DNA of 64,000 bases from Paracoccaceae bacterium (GTDB taxonomy: Bacteria; Pseudomonadota; Alphaproteobacteria; Rhodobacterales; Rhodobacteraceae): positions 992,001 through 1,056,000 of the forward strand of contig JACKKD010000002.1 of assembly GCA_020637675.1 (NCBI GenBank), read 5' to 3'. Position numbers and translations under genes: made by a program. Of this stretch, positions 16,222 through 24,851 are shown one piece after another. The first letter of the stretch is position 1; the number at the start of each line of letters is the position of its first letter. The notes beneath the pieces were generated by a model. It searched no databases and had not been told where the DNA came from. It worked only from the letters and a program-made list of their open reading frames with translations.

Positions 16222-16937
16222 CGCCCGATCCGTCGTTCTTCACGCTCCACCGCGACCTGCCGCGCGAGGGGCCGGGGCGGCCGGAGGACGTGCACTGGGC
16301 GCTCTACGCCGCCGCCGTGCCCGAGGAGGCCCGGATCGCCGACCTCGCCTGCGGGCCGGGCGCGGACACGCGGACGCTGGCCAAGGCGCGGCCGGGCGCC
16401 CGGATCGAAGCCGTGGACCGCGTGCCGCATTTCGTCGCCGAAGCCCGGGCTGCCGTCGCGCCCTATGGCGCGCGGGTGACGGTGCGCGAAGGCGACATGG
16501 CGGAGGTGACCGGGCCTTACGATTTCATCTGGTGCGCGGGGGGCATCTATTTCCTTGGTGTGACCGAGGGGCTGCTGCTCTGGCGGAAGGCCCTTGCCCC
16601 GGGCGGGCGGGTCGCCTTCTCCGAGCCCTGCCTTCCGCCACGCGCCTCGGCGGCTGCGCACGCCTTCTGGGCCGAGGAGTATCCCGCGATCACCGGTATC
16701 GAGGGCATCCGAAGGCGGGTGGCTGCGGCCGGCTGTCGCGTGCTCGGGGAGCGCATGGTCCTCGGCGCGGCCTTCCGCGACTATTACGATCCGATGGCCC
16801 GGCGGATCGCGGCCCTGCGGCCGGGGGCGGACGCGGCCCTCGGGGGTGTGCTCGACGCGGCCGAGACCGAGATCGAACGCTGGCAGGCGGCGCCCGACGA
16901 CATCGCCTACGCGCTTCTGGTCGTGGCCCCGGAATGA
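16218..16937 (+). CDS. class I SAM-dependent methyltransferase
   Basis: 239 residues with a complete Rossmann methyltransferase core. ADLACGPGADTRTLAKARPG is motif I, IEAVDR carries the acidic residue binding the SAM ribose, VREGDMAEV is motif II/III and LAPGGRVAFSEP is the post-motif strand. It resembles small-molecule (trans-aconitate-like) methyltransferases; the substrate is not evident. It is translationally coupled at both ends, by 4-base overlaps with cimA before it and the squalene/phytoene-synthase-like gene after it. Confidence 0.85.
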   Translation: MTPDPSFFTLHRDLPREGPGRPEDVHWALYAAAVPEEARIADLACGPGADTRTLAKARPGARIEAVDRVPHFVAEARAAVAPYGARVTVREGDMAEVTGPYDFIWCAGGIYFLGVTEGLLLWRKALAPGGRVAFSEPCLPPRASAAAHAFWAEEYPAITGIEGIRRRVAAAGCRVLGERMVLGAAFRDYYDPMARRIAALRPGADAALGGVLDAAETEIERWQAAPDDIAYALLVVAPE

Positions 16938-17710
16938 GCATCGAGGTCTGCGCGCGGCTGGTCGAGGAGGGCGATCCCGACCGTTTCGACGCGACGATGG
17001 CCGCGCCGGCGGAGGCGCGGCTGCGGCTCTGGCCGCTCTACGCCGTGAACCTGGAGATCGCCCGCGCACCCTGGGCCGCGCGGGAGCCGATGCTGGCGGA
17101 GATGCGGCTGCAATGGTGGATCGACACGATCCGCGACCTTGGCGCGGGCCGCGAGCGCAGGGGCCATCCCGTGATCGAGGCGCTGGCTCCGATGCTCGCC
17201 GCGGACAGCAACCTCGCCGAACTGCTCTGCGGCCTCGCCGAGGCGCGGCGGTGGGACTGCCTGTCCGAACCCTTCGAGGACCGCGCCCATTTCGACGCCT
17301 ATCTCGATGCCACGGCGGGCAACCTCATGTGGGGCGCGGCCTGCGCGCTCGGCGCGCCGCAGGGCGCCGAGGCCGTGGTGCGCGACCTTGCCTGGGGTGC
17401 GGGCCTCGCCCAATGGCTTCGCGCGGCCCCGGAGCTTGAGGCGCGTGGCCGCCTGCCGCTCGTCGATGGCCGTCCCGAAGCGATAGGAGCGCTCGCCGCT
17501 GAGGGTCGCGCCCGCATCGCGCGGGGACGGCGCGTCCGCACCATCGTTCCGGCCCCGGCGCGCCCCGCGCTCTGGTCTGCCGCAGGCGCCGATGCCGTGT
17601 TGCGGCGGGCAGCGGCGCGCGCGACCCTCGTCGCCGCCGGCGGCCTCGCCCCGTCCGAATTCGCGCGCCGTGGAAGGCTGCTCTGGGTGGCGCTCACCGG
17701 GCGTTTCTGA
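16934..17710 (+). CDS. squalene/phytoene synthase family protein
   Basis: 258 residues, shorter than true phytoene synthases. Family features are the N-terminal AAPAEARLRLWPLYAVNLEI, the QWWIDTIRD region in place of the first Asp-rich motif, and the second helix bundle LDATAGNLMWGAACALG. The classic DXXXD pairs are only partly present, so prenyl-transferase activity is uncertain. Small paralogues of this kind (NDUFAF6-like) are linked to respiratory complex I assembly in other organisms. The ATG at 16934 overlaps the methyltransferase stop (ATGA), and an earlier in-frame region lies within that gene. No carotenoid genes are nearby. Confidence 0.75.
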   Translation: MSIEVCARLVEEGDPDRFDATMAAPAEARLRLWPLYAVNLEIARAPWAAREPMLAEMRLQWWIDTIRDLGAGRERRGHPVIEALAPMLAADSNLAELLCGLAEARRWDCLSEPFEDRAHFDAYLDATAGNLMWGAACALGAPQGAEAVVRDLAWGAGLAQWLRAAPELEARGRLPLVDGRPEAIGALAAEGRARIARGRRVRTIVPAPARPALWSAAGADAVLRRAAARATLVAAGGLAPSEFARRGRLLWVALTGRF

Positions 17711-17784
17711 CCGAAGCGGCTTCGCCGTTGCAGGGAGGACCCGGACGTCCGGGGGCAGCGCCCCAGACAGCCGGCGCCGGGCGC

Positions 17785-19008
17785 TCAGGCCTTCGGCCGC
17801 AGCACCAGCCAGATGAGCGAGCCGCCGGCGAGGACGAGGAAGGGGATCATGGCGAGGTTCACCGCCTGCCAACCGGCGACCACGCTGGTGCCGGAGCAGT
17901 TCATCAGCCCGCCCGATGCGAAGGAGGCCGCGGTGACGCCGCCAAAGACGACAAGGTCGTTGATCCCCTGGATGCGGCCGCGTTCCTCCGGCGCATGGGC
18001 CGTGGAGAGGAGCGTCGTCGCGCCGATAAAGCCGAAGTTCCAGCCGATTCCGAGAAGGACGAGGGCCGCGTAGAACTGTTCCAGATCCACCCCCGTCATC
18101 GCCACCGCACCGGCCGCAGCGAGGATGGCAAGGCCGATCCCGACGACGACCGGCGCTCCGAGGCGGGCGATCAGATGGCCGGTGAAGAAGGAGGGGATGA
18201 ACATCGCGAGCACATGCGCCGAGACGATGTCGGCCGCATCCGACTTGCCGAAGCCGCAGCCGACGACGGCGAGGGGCGTCGAGGTCATCACGAGATTCAT
18301 CAGCGCGTAGCTGACCATTCCGCAGATCATCGCCACGGCGATGGTCGGGTCGCGAAGAATCGCGCCTCGGGCGCGGCCGGCGGGCGCGCCCTCGGCACGG
18401 CGTGGCGGCGTCGGGATGTCGAGGAGGAAGAAGAGAAGGGCGCCGAGGAGGTTCACGGCGACCGCAGCCAGATAGGTGCCGAGGAAAGCGACCGGCATCG
18501 CCTCGGCTGTCACCTTCACCAGCTGCGGCCCGACGATGGCCGAGGCGAGCCCGCCCGCCATCACCCAGGAAATCGCCTTCGGCCGGAAGGCGGGCGAGGC
18601 AGTGTCGGCGGCGGCGAAGCGGTAGAACCCCTGCGCCGACATGTAGAACCCGGTGAGGAAGGCGCCGATGACGAAGATTGCGAAGGAGCCCTGCCAGAGG
18701 CCGAAGGCCGAGATGGCGGCCCCCGCGGCCCCGGCGCCGGCGCCGAGCCAGAAACCCGCGCGCCGGCCGTGGCGCGCCATCAGCGCGGAGAGCGGCGTGG
18801 CCGCCGTCATCGAGCCGAGGACCGTCATCGAGATCGGCAGCGTCGCCCAGCAGGGGTTCGGCGCCAGCATCTGCCCGGCGAGCCCTGCGACGGTGAAGAT
18901 CATCGGCATCTGCGCGCCGAGCACCGCCTGCGCGGCGACCAGCACCCAGACGTTGCGGCGGGCGCGGGAATCGTCGTCTTGCGACAGGGGGGAATCTGCG
19001 GTGGCCAT
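17785..19008 (-). CDS. MFS transporter
   Basis: 407 residues with about 12 hydrophobic membrane segments and a central basic loop (PPRRAEGAPAGRARGA). The loop between TM2 and TM3 carries LMARHGRRAGFW, the usual MFS positively charged motif A. The N-terminus is hydrophilic and cytoplasmic. Family members export drugs or metabolites by proton antiport; the substrate is unknown. It lies 100 bases downstream of a TetR gene on the same strand and may be part of its regulon, a common pairing for efflux pumps. Confidence 0.88.
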   Translation of the reverse strand: MATADSPLSQDDDSRARRNVWVLVAAQAVLGAQMPMIFTVAGLAGQMLAPNPCWATLPISMTVLGSMTAATPLSALMARHGRRAGFWLGAGAGAAGAAISAFGLWQGSFAIFVIGAFLTGFYMSAQGFYRFAAADTASPAFRPKAISWVMAGGLASAIVGPQLVKVTAEAMPVAFLGTYLAAVAVNLLGALLFFLLDIPTPPRRAEGAPAGRARGAILRDPTIAVAMICGMVSYALMNLVMTSTPLAVVGCGFGKSDAADIVSAHVLAMFIPSFFTGHLIARLGAPVVVGIGLAILAAAGAVAMTGVDLEQFYAALVLLGIGWNFGFIGATTLLSTAHAPEERGRIQGINDLVVFGGVTAASFASGGLMNCSGTSVVAGWQAVNLAMIPFLVLAGGSLIWLVLRPKA

Positions 19009-19108
19009 GGGCGATCCCTAGTCTCAGGACGAGGCCTTGGGCAAGGGCGCTTCCGCGTCCCTGCGCGCGGAAATCGCATGGGCGAGACCGCCAGGCGCCA
19101 GCAATCGC

Positions 19109-19726
19109 TCAGACGTCGGGCGGCAGGAGGCCGAGGCCGCGCAGGTAGATGCCGATACCGGTCTCAAGGATGTCCTCGGGCGGGAAGGGCGCGCGCGCGC
19201 CCGGTGCGCCACGGGTGTAAAGCTCCACGACGCCGTGGCTCAGGGCCCATATATGGGCCGAGAACATCGAGGCGGGCGGGCGCTTGCCGGCCGGGATATG
19301 CTGCGAAAGCGCCTCGGCCGAGCGGGTGAAGACGTGGCGCGCGCGTTCGGCGGAGCGGGCGAGGTCGGGGTTTGCGTTCAGCGAGATGCCGCTTTCGAAC
19401 ATCGCCATGTAATGGCCGGGGAACTTCCGAGCGAAGGCGAGGTAGGCGCGCCCCGTCGCCTCGAAGGCGGCCAGCGCCGAGGGCCTGCCCTCGTTGAAGG
19501 CGTGGTCCATGAGATCTGCGAAGATCTCGAAGCCCTGCCGGGCGATCTCGGCGATGAGGTCGTCGCGCCCGGCGAAATGGCGGTAGACGGCGGCCGGCGT
19601 CACGCCCGCCGACTTGGCCGCGTCCGAGAGCGTGAAGCCCTGCGGACCCTGGCGCTCGATCAGCGCGAGTGCCGCGTCGATCAGGGCCTGGCGGAGGTTT
19701 CCGTGATGGTAGCCGCGTTTAGACAT
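19109..19726 (-). CDS. TetR/AcrR family transcriptional regulator
   Basis: 205 residues. The N-terminal DNA-binding domain reads YHHGNLRQALIDAALALI, then FTLSDAAKSAGVTPAAVYRH, the standard TetR helix-turn-helix. The C-terminal ligand/dimer domain has the FARKFPGHYMAMFE and SAHIWALSHGVVELYT segments of the WHG subgroup. Its ATG lies inside the 3' end of ppk2 (8-base overlap), so it is probably co-transcribed with that gene and can control itself and the MFS gene downstream. The ligand is unknown. Confidence 0.9.
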   Translation of the reverse strand: MSKRGYHHGNLRQALIDAALALIERQGPQGFTLSDAAKSAGVTPAAVYRHFAGRDDLIAEIARQGFEIFADLMDHAFNEGRPSALAAFEATGRAYLAFARKFPGHYMAMFESGISLNANPDLARSAERARHVFTRSAEALSQHIPAGKRPPASMFSAHIWALSHGVVELYTRGAPGARAPFPPEDILETGIGIYLRGLGLLPPDV

Positions 19727-20621
19727 TCAGGATGTCGGGACCGGCGCAGATCTTCGCGTCCACCTTGCCGATCGCCGCCTTGTCCTTGCCGGCATAGTCC
19801 ACGGCATGAAGCACGGTCTGGATCGCCGCGATCCGGGCACGCTTCTTGTCATCTGCGCGCAGCACCGTCCAGGGGGCGGTCTTGGTGTGCGATTTCGCCA
19901 GCGTCTCGGCGATGGCTTCGGAATAGGCGTCCCATTTCTTCAGGCCCTCGACGTCGATCCAGCTGAGTTTCCACTGCTTCAGCGGGTCCCTTTCGCGTGC
20001 GAGGAAGCGGCGCAGTTGTTCGGCGCGGCCGACCGAGAGCCAGAGCTTCACAAGCGTGATGCCCTCCTCGGCCAGCATCTTCTCGAAATCCGGAAGCTGC
20101 CGGAAGAAGAGTTTCCGCTGGGCATCGGTGCAGAAGCCGAACACCTTCTCCACGACGCCCCGGTTATACCAGGACCGGTCAAAGAGCGCGACTTCACCCG
20201 CCGCCGGGAGCCAGTCCACATAGCGCTGGAAATACCATTGCGTCGCCTCGCGCTCGCTCGGTTTCGGCAGGGCGACGATGTAGGCGTTGCGCGGGTTGAG
20301 GTTTTCGCGCATCCGCTCGATGGCGCCGCCCTTCCCGGCCGCGTCGCGTCCCTCGAAGAGCACGGTCAGACGCCCGCCGGCGGCCCGCAACCCGTATTGC
20401 ATCTTCACCAGCTCGATCTGGAGCTTCTCCATGTGGTGGTCGTAATCCTTCCCGCTCATTTCCTCGTCATAGGGGAAGTCCTGCGACAGCATGTCGTCCT
20501 TGTCCGCTTGCTCGATCGCCTTGCGGACATGGGCGGGCGCCTCCTCGTTGAGAAACCGCGTGATGTCGCCGACGAAAGGGATCGTGCCGGGGTCGGGCGT
20601 GGTCGCGTCGTTCTTGGCCAT
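19719..20621 (-). CDS. ppk2: polyphosphate kinase 2
   Basis: 300 residues, the size of single-domain PPK2. It transfers phosphate between polyphosphate and nucleotides. P-loop elements: Walker A GRDAAGKGG at residues 91-99, Walker B ALFDRSWYNR at 145-154, and the lid/basic region RFLARERDPLKQWKLS. GGAGA stands 6 bases before ATG 20621; a more distant ATG at 20642 would put that site inside the coding part. It overlaps the TetR regulator, an odd pairing for a housekeeping polyphosphate enzyme. GDP or ADP preference cannot be decided by eye. Confidence 0.93.
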   Translation of the reverse strand: MAKNDATTPDPGTIPFVGDITRFLNEEAPAHVRKAIEQADKDDMLSQDFPYDEEMSGKDYDHHMEKLQIELVKMQYGLRAAGGRLTVLFEGRDAAGKGGAIERMRENLNPRNAYIVALPKPSEREATQWYFQRYVDWLPAAGEVALFDRSWYNRGVVEKVFGFCTDAQRKLFFRQLPDFEKMLAEEGITLVKLWLSVGRAEQLRRFLARERDPLKQWKLSWIDVEGLKKWDAYSEAIAETLAKSHTKTAPWTVLRADDKKRARIAAIQTVLHAVDYAGKDKAAIGKVDAKICAGPDILNV

Positions 20622-20720
20622 GGAACGTCTCCTCGCGGTCATGACGCCGCCAGTATGACCATCGCGGGGGCGCGTGCAATCGGCGCCTGAGGCGCGGCGG
20701 GGCCCGTCCCCGTCACCCGG

Positions 20721-21644
20721 TCAGTTGCCGATTCGCTCCATCTCGAAGGGCGTGGTCTGGTAGATCTCGTTGATCCAGTTGCCGTAAAGCAGGTGCGCAT
20801 GGCTGCGCCAGCGGTTCAGGGGCGGGCGCGAGGGATCGTCGTCCGGATAGTAGTTCTGCGGCACGTTGATCGCCGTGCCGCTGGCCACGTCGCGGTCGTA
20901 CTCCTGCTTCAGCGTCTCGCTGTCGTATTCGAAGTGATTGAAGATGTAGAGCGCGCGGTGGCAGGTGTCCTCGACGAGGCAGGGGCCGACCTCATCGCTC
21001 CCGAGAAGCGTCCTGAGGCCCGGCGCGGTCTCGATCTCGGCATCCTTCATCTCGGTCCAGCGGCTGACCGGGATCACGAAATCGTCGGAGAAGCCGCGCA
21101 GGTAGGGCGAGGCGGGTACGAGGTTCTGGTGACGGAAGCAGCCGAAGGCCTTGTGGTCCAGCATGTGCTTCTTCACTCCGTGGAAATGATAGGCCATCGC
21201 CATTCCGCCCCAGCAGACGCCGAAGGTCGAATGGACGTGGGTCTGCGTCCAGTCCATCACCTCGCAGAGCTCGTCCCAGTAGGTCACTTCCTCGAAGGGC
21301 AGATGCTCGATCGGCGCACCGGTGATGATCAGCCCGTCGAACTTCTCGCCTGCGGCCTTCACCTCCTGGAAGGGACGGTAAAAGGCGGCCATGTGCTCGG
21401 AGGCGGTGTTCCGTGTCTGGTGCTCGCTCATCCGGATGAGCTGGAAGTCGATCTGAAGGGGGGTCGCGCCGATCAGCCGGGCGAACTGGTTCTCGGTCTG
21501 GATCTTCTTGGGCATCAGGTTCAGAAGCCCGATCCTGATCGGCCGGATGTCCTGGTGCGCGGCGCGGTCCGGCGTCATCACCATGACGCCTTCCTTCGAG
21601 AGGACCTCGAAGGCGGGAAGCGTCGCGGGCAGGGTGATGGGCAT
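20721..21644 (-). CDS. metA: homoserine O-acyltransferase (probably acetyltransferase)
   Basis: 307 residues, full length for MetA. First committed step of methionine synthesis: acylation of the homoserine hydroxyl. The catalytic Cys144 lies in FGVCWGGMA, followed by the FGCFRHQ region; the His-Glu partners are expected in YIFNHFEYD. Residue 113 in TGAPIEHLPFEEV is Glu. At the corresponding position Gly is found in succinyl-CoA-using E. coli MetA and Glu in acetyl-CoA-using MetA enzymes, so acetyl-CoA is the likely donor. AGGAGAGAGAGAGACG precedes the ATG. I looked for a SAM-II riboswitch in the short upstream space and did not find one. Confidence 0.95.
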   Translation of the reverse strand: MPITLPATLPAFEVLSKEGVMVMTPDRAAHQDIRPIRIGLLNLMPKKIQTENQFARLIGATPLQIDFQLIRMSEHQTRNTASEHMAAFYRPFQEVKAAGEKFDGLIITGAPIEHLPFEEVTYWDELCEVMDWTQTHVHSTFGVCWGGMAMAYHFHGVKKHMLDHKAFGCFRHQNLVPASPYLRGFSDDFVIPVSRWTEMKDAEIETAPGLRTLLGSDEVGPCLVEDTCHRALYIFNHFEYDSETLKQEYDRDVASGTAINVPQNYYPDDDPSRPPLNRWRSHAHLLYGNWINEIYQTTPFEMERIGN

Positions 21645-21685
21645 CGTCTCTCTCTCTCCTGTCGGGAATGCCGGGGATAGCGCCG

Positions 21686-22564
21686 TCAGGCGTCGCGCTC
21701 AAGGGCGCGGGCGGCGATCGCGCGGGCGACAAGCTCGACGAAATCGTCGGCGGAGCGGACCTCGGCGACCTCTTCGGCCGTGACCCTGACGCCCCAGTGC
21801 CGAGCCATCGCGGCATAGCGCGGCTGGCGGTGGGCCATGGCGCGGGCATAGGTCCATCGCACGAAGGCGTCGGGATCGACTTCGTGCTCGTTCAGGCCAT
21901 TGGCGCCGAGATACTCGTTCCAGGCGGCGCGGAGGAACGCGGGCTGGTAGTACATCGGCTTCGGCGCCTTGTCGAAACGGCGGGCAAGTTCCGCCGAGTG
22001 CGCCTCGGACCCGGCGATCCAGATCAGGAGCACGACGTCCGACAACGCCGAGAGGATGGGGTCGGCGGGATCCCCGGGCTCCACCACCTCGCAGATGGAG
22101 CCGCCCGAGTCGCAGACGAAATGGTCGTAGCCGTAGAGCGCGCCAGCGCGGTCGATGAACCGGCCGGTATCCATGAGCGCCGCGATCTCGGCCTCGCGGT
22201 GCTGTTCCTGCCGCGTCATGTATTCGCCGAAGGGCAGGCCGCCCCTTGCCGGATCGCCGGGCTTGCCGAGGTAGGTCGAGAGCGGCGCGAGGTTGTTGAA
22301 GGTGATGTTGGAGGTGATGTGGACCGAATCCGTCATCAGCAGGTCGCGCAGGAGCGGCACCTTCATCGCCTCGCGCTTGAAGTTGTCGGCGATGTGTTCG
22401 CCCATGTAGCGCGTGCCGATGCGGTAATCGATGGAGTAGTGAAACCAGTCCCCCGCGTCGCGCAGGAGGTTCGAGACATGGGTCTTGCCGAGGCCCGACA
22501 TGCCGAAGAGAAGTACCCGCTTCCTCGGGGCCGCGCGCCAGTCTTCGGGGGTTGCGTAGATCAT
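21686..22564 (-). CDS. P-loop ATPase of unknown function
   Basis: 292 residues. The N-terminus holds a Walker A motif in LLFGMSGLGKTHVSNLL. Other marked segments are HYSIDYRIGTRYMGEHIADN, DHFVCDSGGSICEVV (a Walker-B-like hydrophobic-Asp stretch) and WNEYLGANGLNEHEVDPDAF. It looks like a member of a conserved Rhodobacterales family of nucleotide-binding proteins often met near metA, but no reaction can be assigned. It starts at ATG 22564. It lies directly upstream of metA on the same strand (41 bases between genes), so the two may be co-transcribed. Confidence 0.75.
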   Translation of the reverse strand: MIYATPEDWRAAPRKRVLLFGMSGLGKTHVSNLLRDAGDWFHYSIDYRIGTRYMGEHIADNFKREAMKVPLLRDLLMTDSVHITSNITFNNLAPLSTYLGKPGDPARGGLPFGEYMTRQEQHREAEIAALMDTGRFIDRAGALYGYDHFVCDSGGSICEVVEPGDPADPILSALSDVVLLIWIAGSEAHSAELARRFDKAPKPMYYQPAFLRAAWNEYLGANGLNEHEVDPDAFVRWTYARAMAHRQPRYAAMARHWGVRVTAEEVAEVRSADDFVELVARAIAARALERDA

Positions 22565-22592
22565 GGGTCCGTCCGTCTCGGTTTCCGGCTGA

Positions 22593-23543
22593 TTAGCGGG
22601 AAGCCGTGGAAACTTCACGCGCTTTCTTGCGATGGCTTCGAGGCAGGCCGAGCCTTCCGTCGAGAATGAGGAGGCCGAGCGCGAGAAGGCCGAAACCGGC
22701 CCACGCGCGGGGGGAGAGTGCCTCCTGGTAGACCGCCGCGCCGAGCGCGATGGCGAAGGGCGGGATGAGAAGCGTGACGAGGCTGAGGTTGCCCGCGCCA
22801 GCGCGGGCGAGGACCGCGTAGTAGAGGAGATAGGCGAGCGCGGAGGCTGCGAAGGCAAGGTATCCCAGAGCGATCCAGGTGGCCGGCCGGTAGTCGAGGG
22901 TCGGGACGCCGTCGGTCAGGAGCGCCGCAGGGATAATGAAGAACGTGGCGGCGGTCAGCATCCCGGCGGCCGACACCTCGGGCCGGAGGCCCTTGACGGC
23001 GCTGCGGGCGAAGGTCGCGGCGAAGGCGTAGGAGAGGGAGGCCCCGAGGATGGCGAGCTGGCCCGCCGAGGCCGGGTCCAAGGCCGTGACCGCATCGCGC
23101 CCCATGACCGTTGCGACCCCGGCGAGGCCGAGGAGGACGGCAACGCCCTTGCGCAGCGTCAGCCGCTCATCGGCAAAGGCGAAGGTGGCGACGAGGACGG
23201 TGAAGACGGCCGTCGTCGCATTGAGGATCGCGGCGAGGCCGGAGGGCACATGGCTCTGGCCCCAGACGATGAGCGTGAAGGGGATGACGTTGTTGAGGAC
23301 GCCCATGACCGCGAAGCGCCAGATCAGCCCGGGGTCGCACGGCAGCGGAAGCCGGCGAAGGGCGATCCAGGCCCAGAGAGCGACCGCGGCGCCCGTCACC
23401 CGGAAGGCGACCGTGGTCAGCACCGGCACCTGCTCGATCGCCGCCCGGTTGGAGAGGAACGATGCCCCCCAGATCACCGAGAGGAGGAGAAGCAGCGCCC
23501 AGGCCGCGCGCGACATCTTCTGCTGGGGGACGATGTGTGACAT
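22593..23543 (-). CDS. EamA/DMT family transporter
   Basis: 316 residues with 10 hydrophobic segments arranged as two EamA repeats; the first opens LLLLLSVIWGASFLSNRAAI, the second LAILGASLSYAFAATFARS. Small-metabolite or amino-acid exporter family; the substrate is not predictable. The C-terminus is basic (RSHRKKAREV). Two starts are possible (23543, or ATG 9 codons in). It lies 28 bases upstream of the P-loop ATPase gene and could be the promoter-proximal gene of the metA unit. Confidence 0.87.
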   Translation of the reverse strand: MSHIVPQQKMSRAAWALLLLLSVIWGASFLSNRAAIEQVPVLTTVAFRVTGAAVALWAWIALRRLPLPCDPGLIWRFAVMGVLNNVIPFTLIVWGQSHVPSGLAAILNATTAVFTVLVATFAFADERLTLRKGVAVLLGLAGVATVMGRDAVTALDPASAGQLAILGASLSYAFAATFARSAVKGLRPEVSAAGMLTAATFFIIPAALLTDGVPTLDYRPATWIALGYLAFAASALAYLLYYAVLARAGAGNLSLVTLLIPPFAIALGAAVYQEALSPRAWAGFGLLALGLLILDGRLGLPRSHRKKAREVSTASR

Positions 23544-23606
23544 GCCGCGACGCTATCCGCGTCGGCGGCGGCACGCCACCCGGTTCCTGCGCAACCGGGC
23601 GAAAGC

Positions 23607-23637
23607 GGAAGGCCCCGCGCGGGGCGCGGGGCCTTCC
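23607..23637 (-). terminator. terminator of the FadL-type porin gene
   Basis: A perfect 13-bp inverted repeat (GGAAGGCCCCGCG and its complement) encloses a 5-base loop, 18 bases after the porin stop. On the minus strand it is followed by GCTTTCG. It separates the porin from the EamA gene and could also act on the + strand. Confidence 0.85.
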
Positions 23638-23654
23638 CATGATCCGTGACCGGA

Positions 23655-24752
23655 TCAGAAGCTGTAGGCGACGCGCAGGCCGGCCCCGATTGCATCGTTG
23701 TCGCTGAAATCCGCGCCAAGCGTGGTGGTGGCGCCACCGACCTTGATGTAGCGCACCCCGCCGGTGATCTTCATGTTGTCGCGCGTGTAGGTCGCGGCGA
23801 GACCAACGCTCGTGAAGCCGTCTGTCGGGCCGAGGTTGCCGGTGATGTCGCCGTTCGACGGCTCATAGCTGACTGTCACGGCGCCCGACCAGGTCTCGTT
23901 GAACTTGCGGCCGAGGCCGAGATTGTACGTCACCCGGTCCGACTGGTAGGACACCAGCGGCCGCGGTCCGTAGATCCCGTCGTAAACCGGCGGGGCGATG
24001 ACGAATGCGGTCCAGTCGACCCAGCGCACGGAGCCGAACAGCAGCGTGTCCGCGGCGATCCCGGTCTGAAATTCGAGGTTCACCGACTGCGGAATCTCGA
24101 CGTCTTGCCGGACCACCGAGGGGGCGGTGATGTTGCTGGTTTCGCTCATCTCCAGCGAATGGGTGATGGCCGAGTTGTAGGTGAGCGCGATGCGGGCTGC
24201 GATCTCGGGCTTTTCCCATGCGACCCCGATGACATAGCCGGCCTGGTAGTCGCGGTTGGTCTGAAGCGCGTAGTCGATGGCGATCGGGCTGACCGGCGGC
24301 ACGGTCCGGATGTTGACCTGCCCCTCGACGGATTCCAGGCGCAGCCCTCCGTAGACCGAGAAGTTGGACGGCAACTTGTACCGGAGGAGCCCGGTCAGCG
24401 CCATCGAATCCACCTCGGCGTTGGTTCCGGCCAGCGGATAGGGTGCGGTGGCGGGATAGTCGATGTCTGCGCCGATAGGCTGGTCGAGGATGATTGCCAC
24501 GTCGAGGTTGTCGCCGAGCTGCTGCTTGTATCCCAGCGTGACGGTGTTGTAGCTGCCCAGCATGTTGCCGGAACTGAAGACGCCGCCCAGCGTGCCCGAG
24601 ACGTCGGGATCGGCGAAGCCGAGGCTGAATTCGGCGTAGGTCCCGGTCTCGAACAGGATCGACATCGATTGAGCCGACCGCTCGAGCCCGCCCGCCCAGG
24701 AGGCTGATGCACTGATGGCCAGCGCGCTGGCTGTCACTAGAACACGTCCCAT
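23655..24752 (-). CDS. FadL/OMPP1 family outer-membrane transport protein
   Basis: 365 residues. A signal peptide ends ASASWA at residue 20, and the mature part starts GGLERSAQSMSILFE, like other FadL relatives that carry long-chain fatty acids or aromatics across the outer membrane. Alternating amphipathic strands and a terminal aromatic (LRVAYSF) indicate a 14-strand barrel. ATG 24752 has GAGG 5 bases upstream; ATG 24761 lacks proper spacing. A/T-rich sequence follows upstream (24762-24851), probably holding the promoter and facing the second EamA gene. It may import substrates used by the acyl-CoA genes, but that link is only inferred. Confidence 0.88.
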   Translation of the reverse strand: MGRVLVTASALAISASASWAGGLERSAQSMSILFETGTYAEFSLGFADPDVSGTLGGVFSSGNMLGSYNTVTLGYKQQLGDNLDVAIILDQPIGADIDYPATAPYPLAGTNAEVDSMALTGLLRYKLPSNFSVYGGLRLESVEGQVNIRTVPPVSPIAIDYALQTNRDYQAGYVIGVAWEKPEIAARIALTYNSAITHSLEMSETSNITAPSVVRQDVEIPQSVNLEFQTGIAADTLLFGSVRWVDWTAFVIAPPVYDGIYGPRPLVSYQSDRVTYNLGLGRKFNETWSGAVTVSYEPSNGDITGNLGPTDGFTSVGLAATYTRDNMKITGGVRYIKVGGATTTLGADFSDNDAIGAGLRVAYSF

Positions 24753-24851
24753 AGTCCTCATCCCTAACGTGTTATGGTTATGTAACGGGACCCTAAATCC
24801 ACGGCCGCCGCAGCGTCAATCAATGACGTGGCGTATGAAGGTCGCACAACC

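Noticed and set aside
21645..21685. Possible SAM riboswitch in front of metA
   Set aside because: Only about 40 bases separate metA from the upstream gene and the conserved SAM-II sequence is not there.
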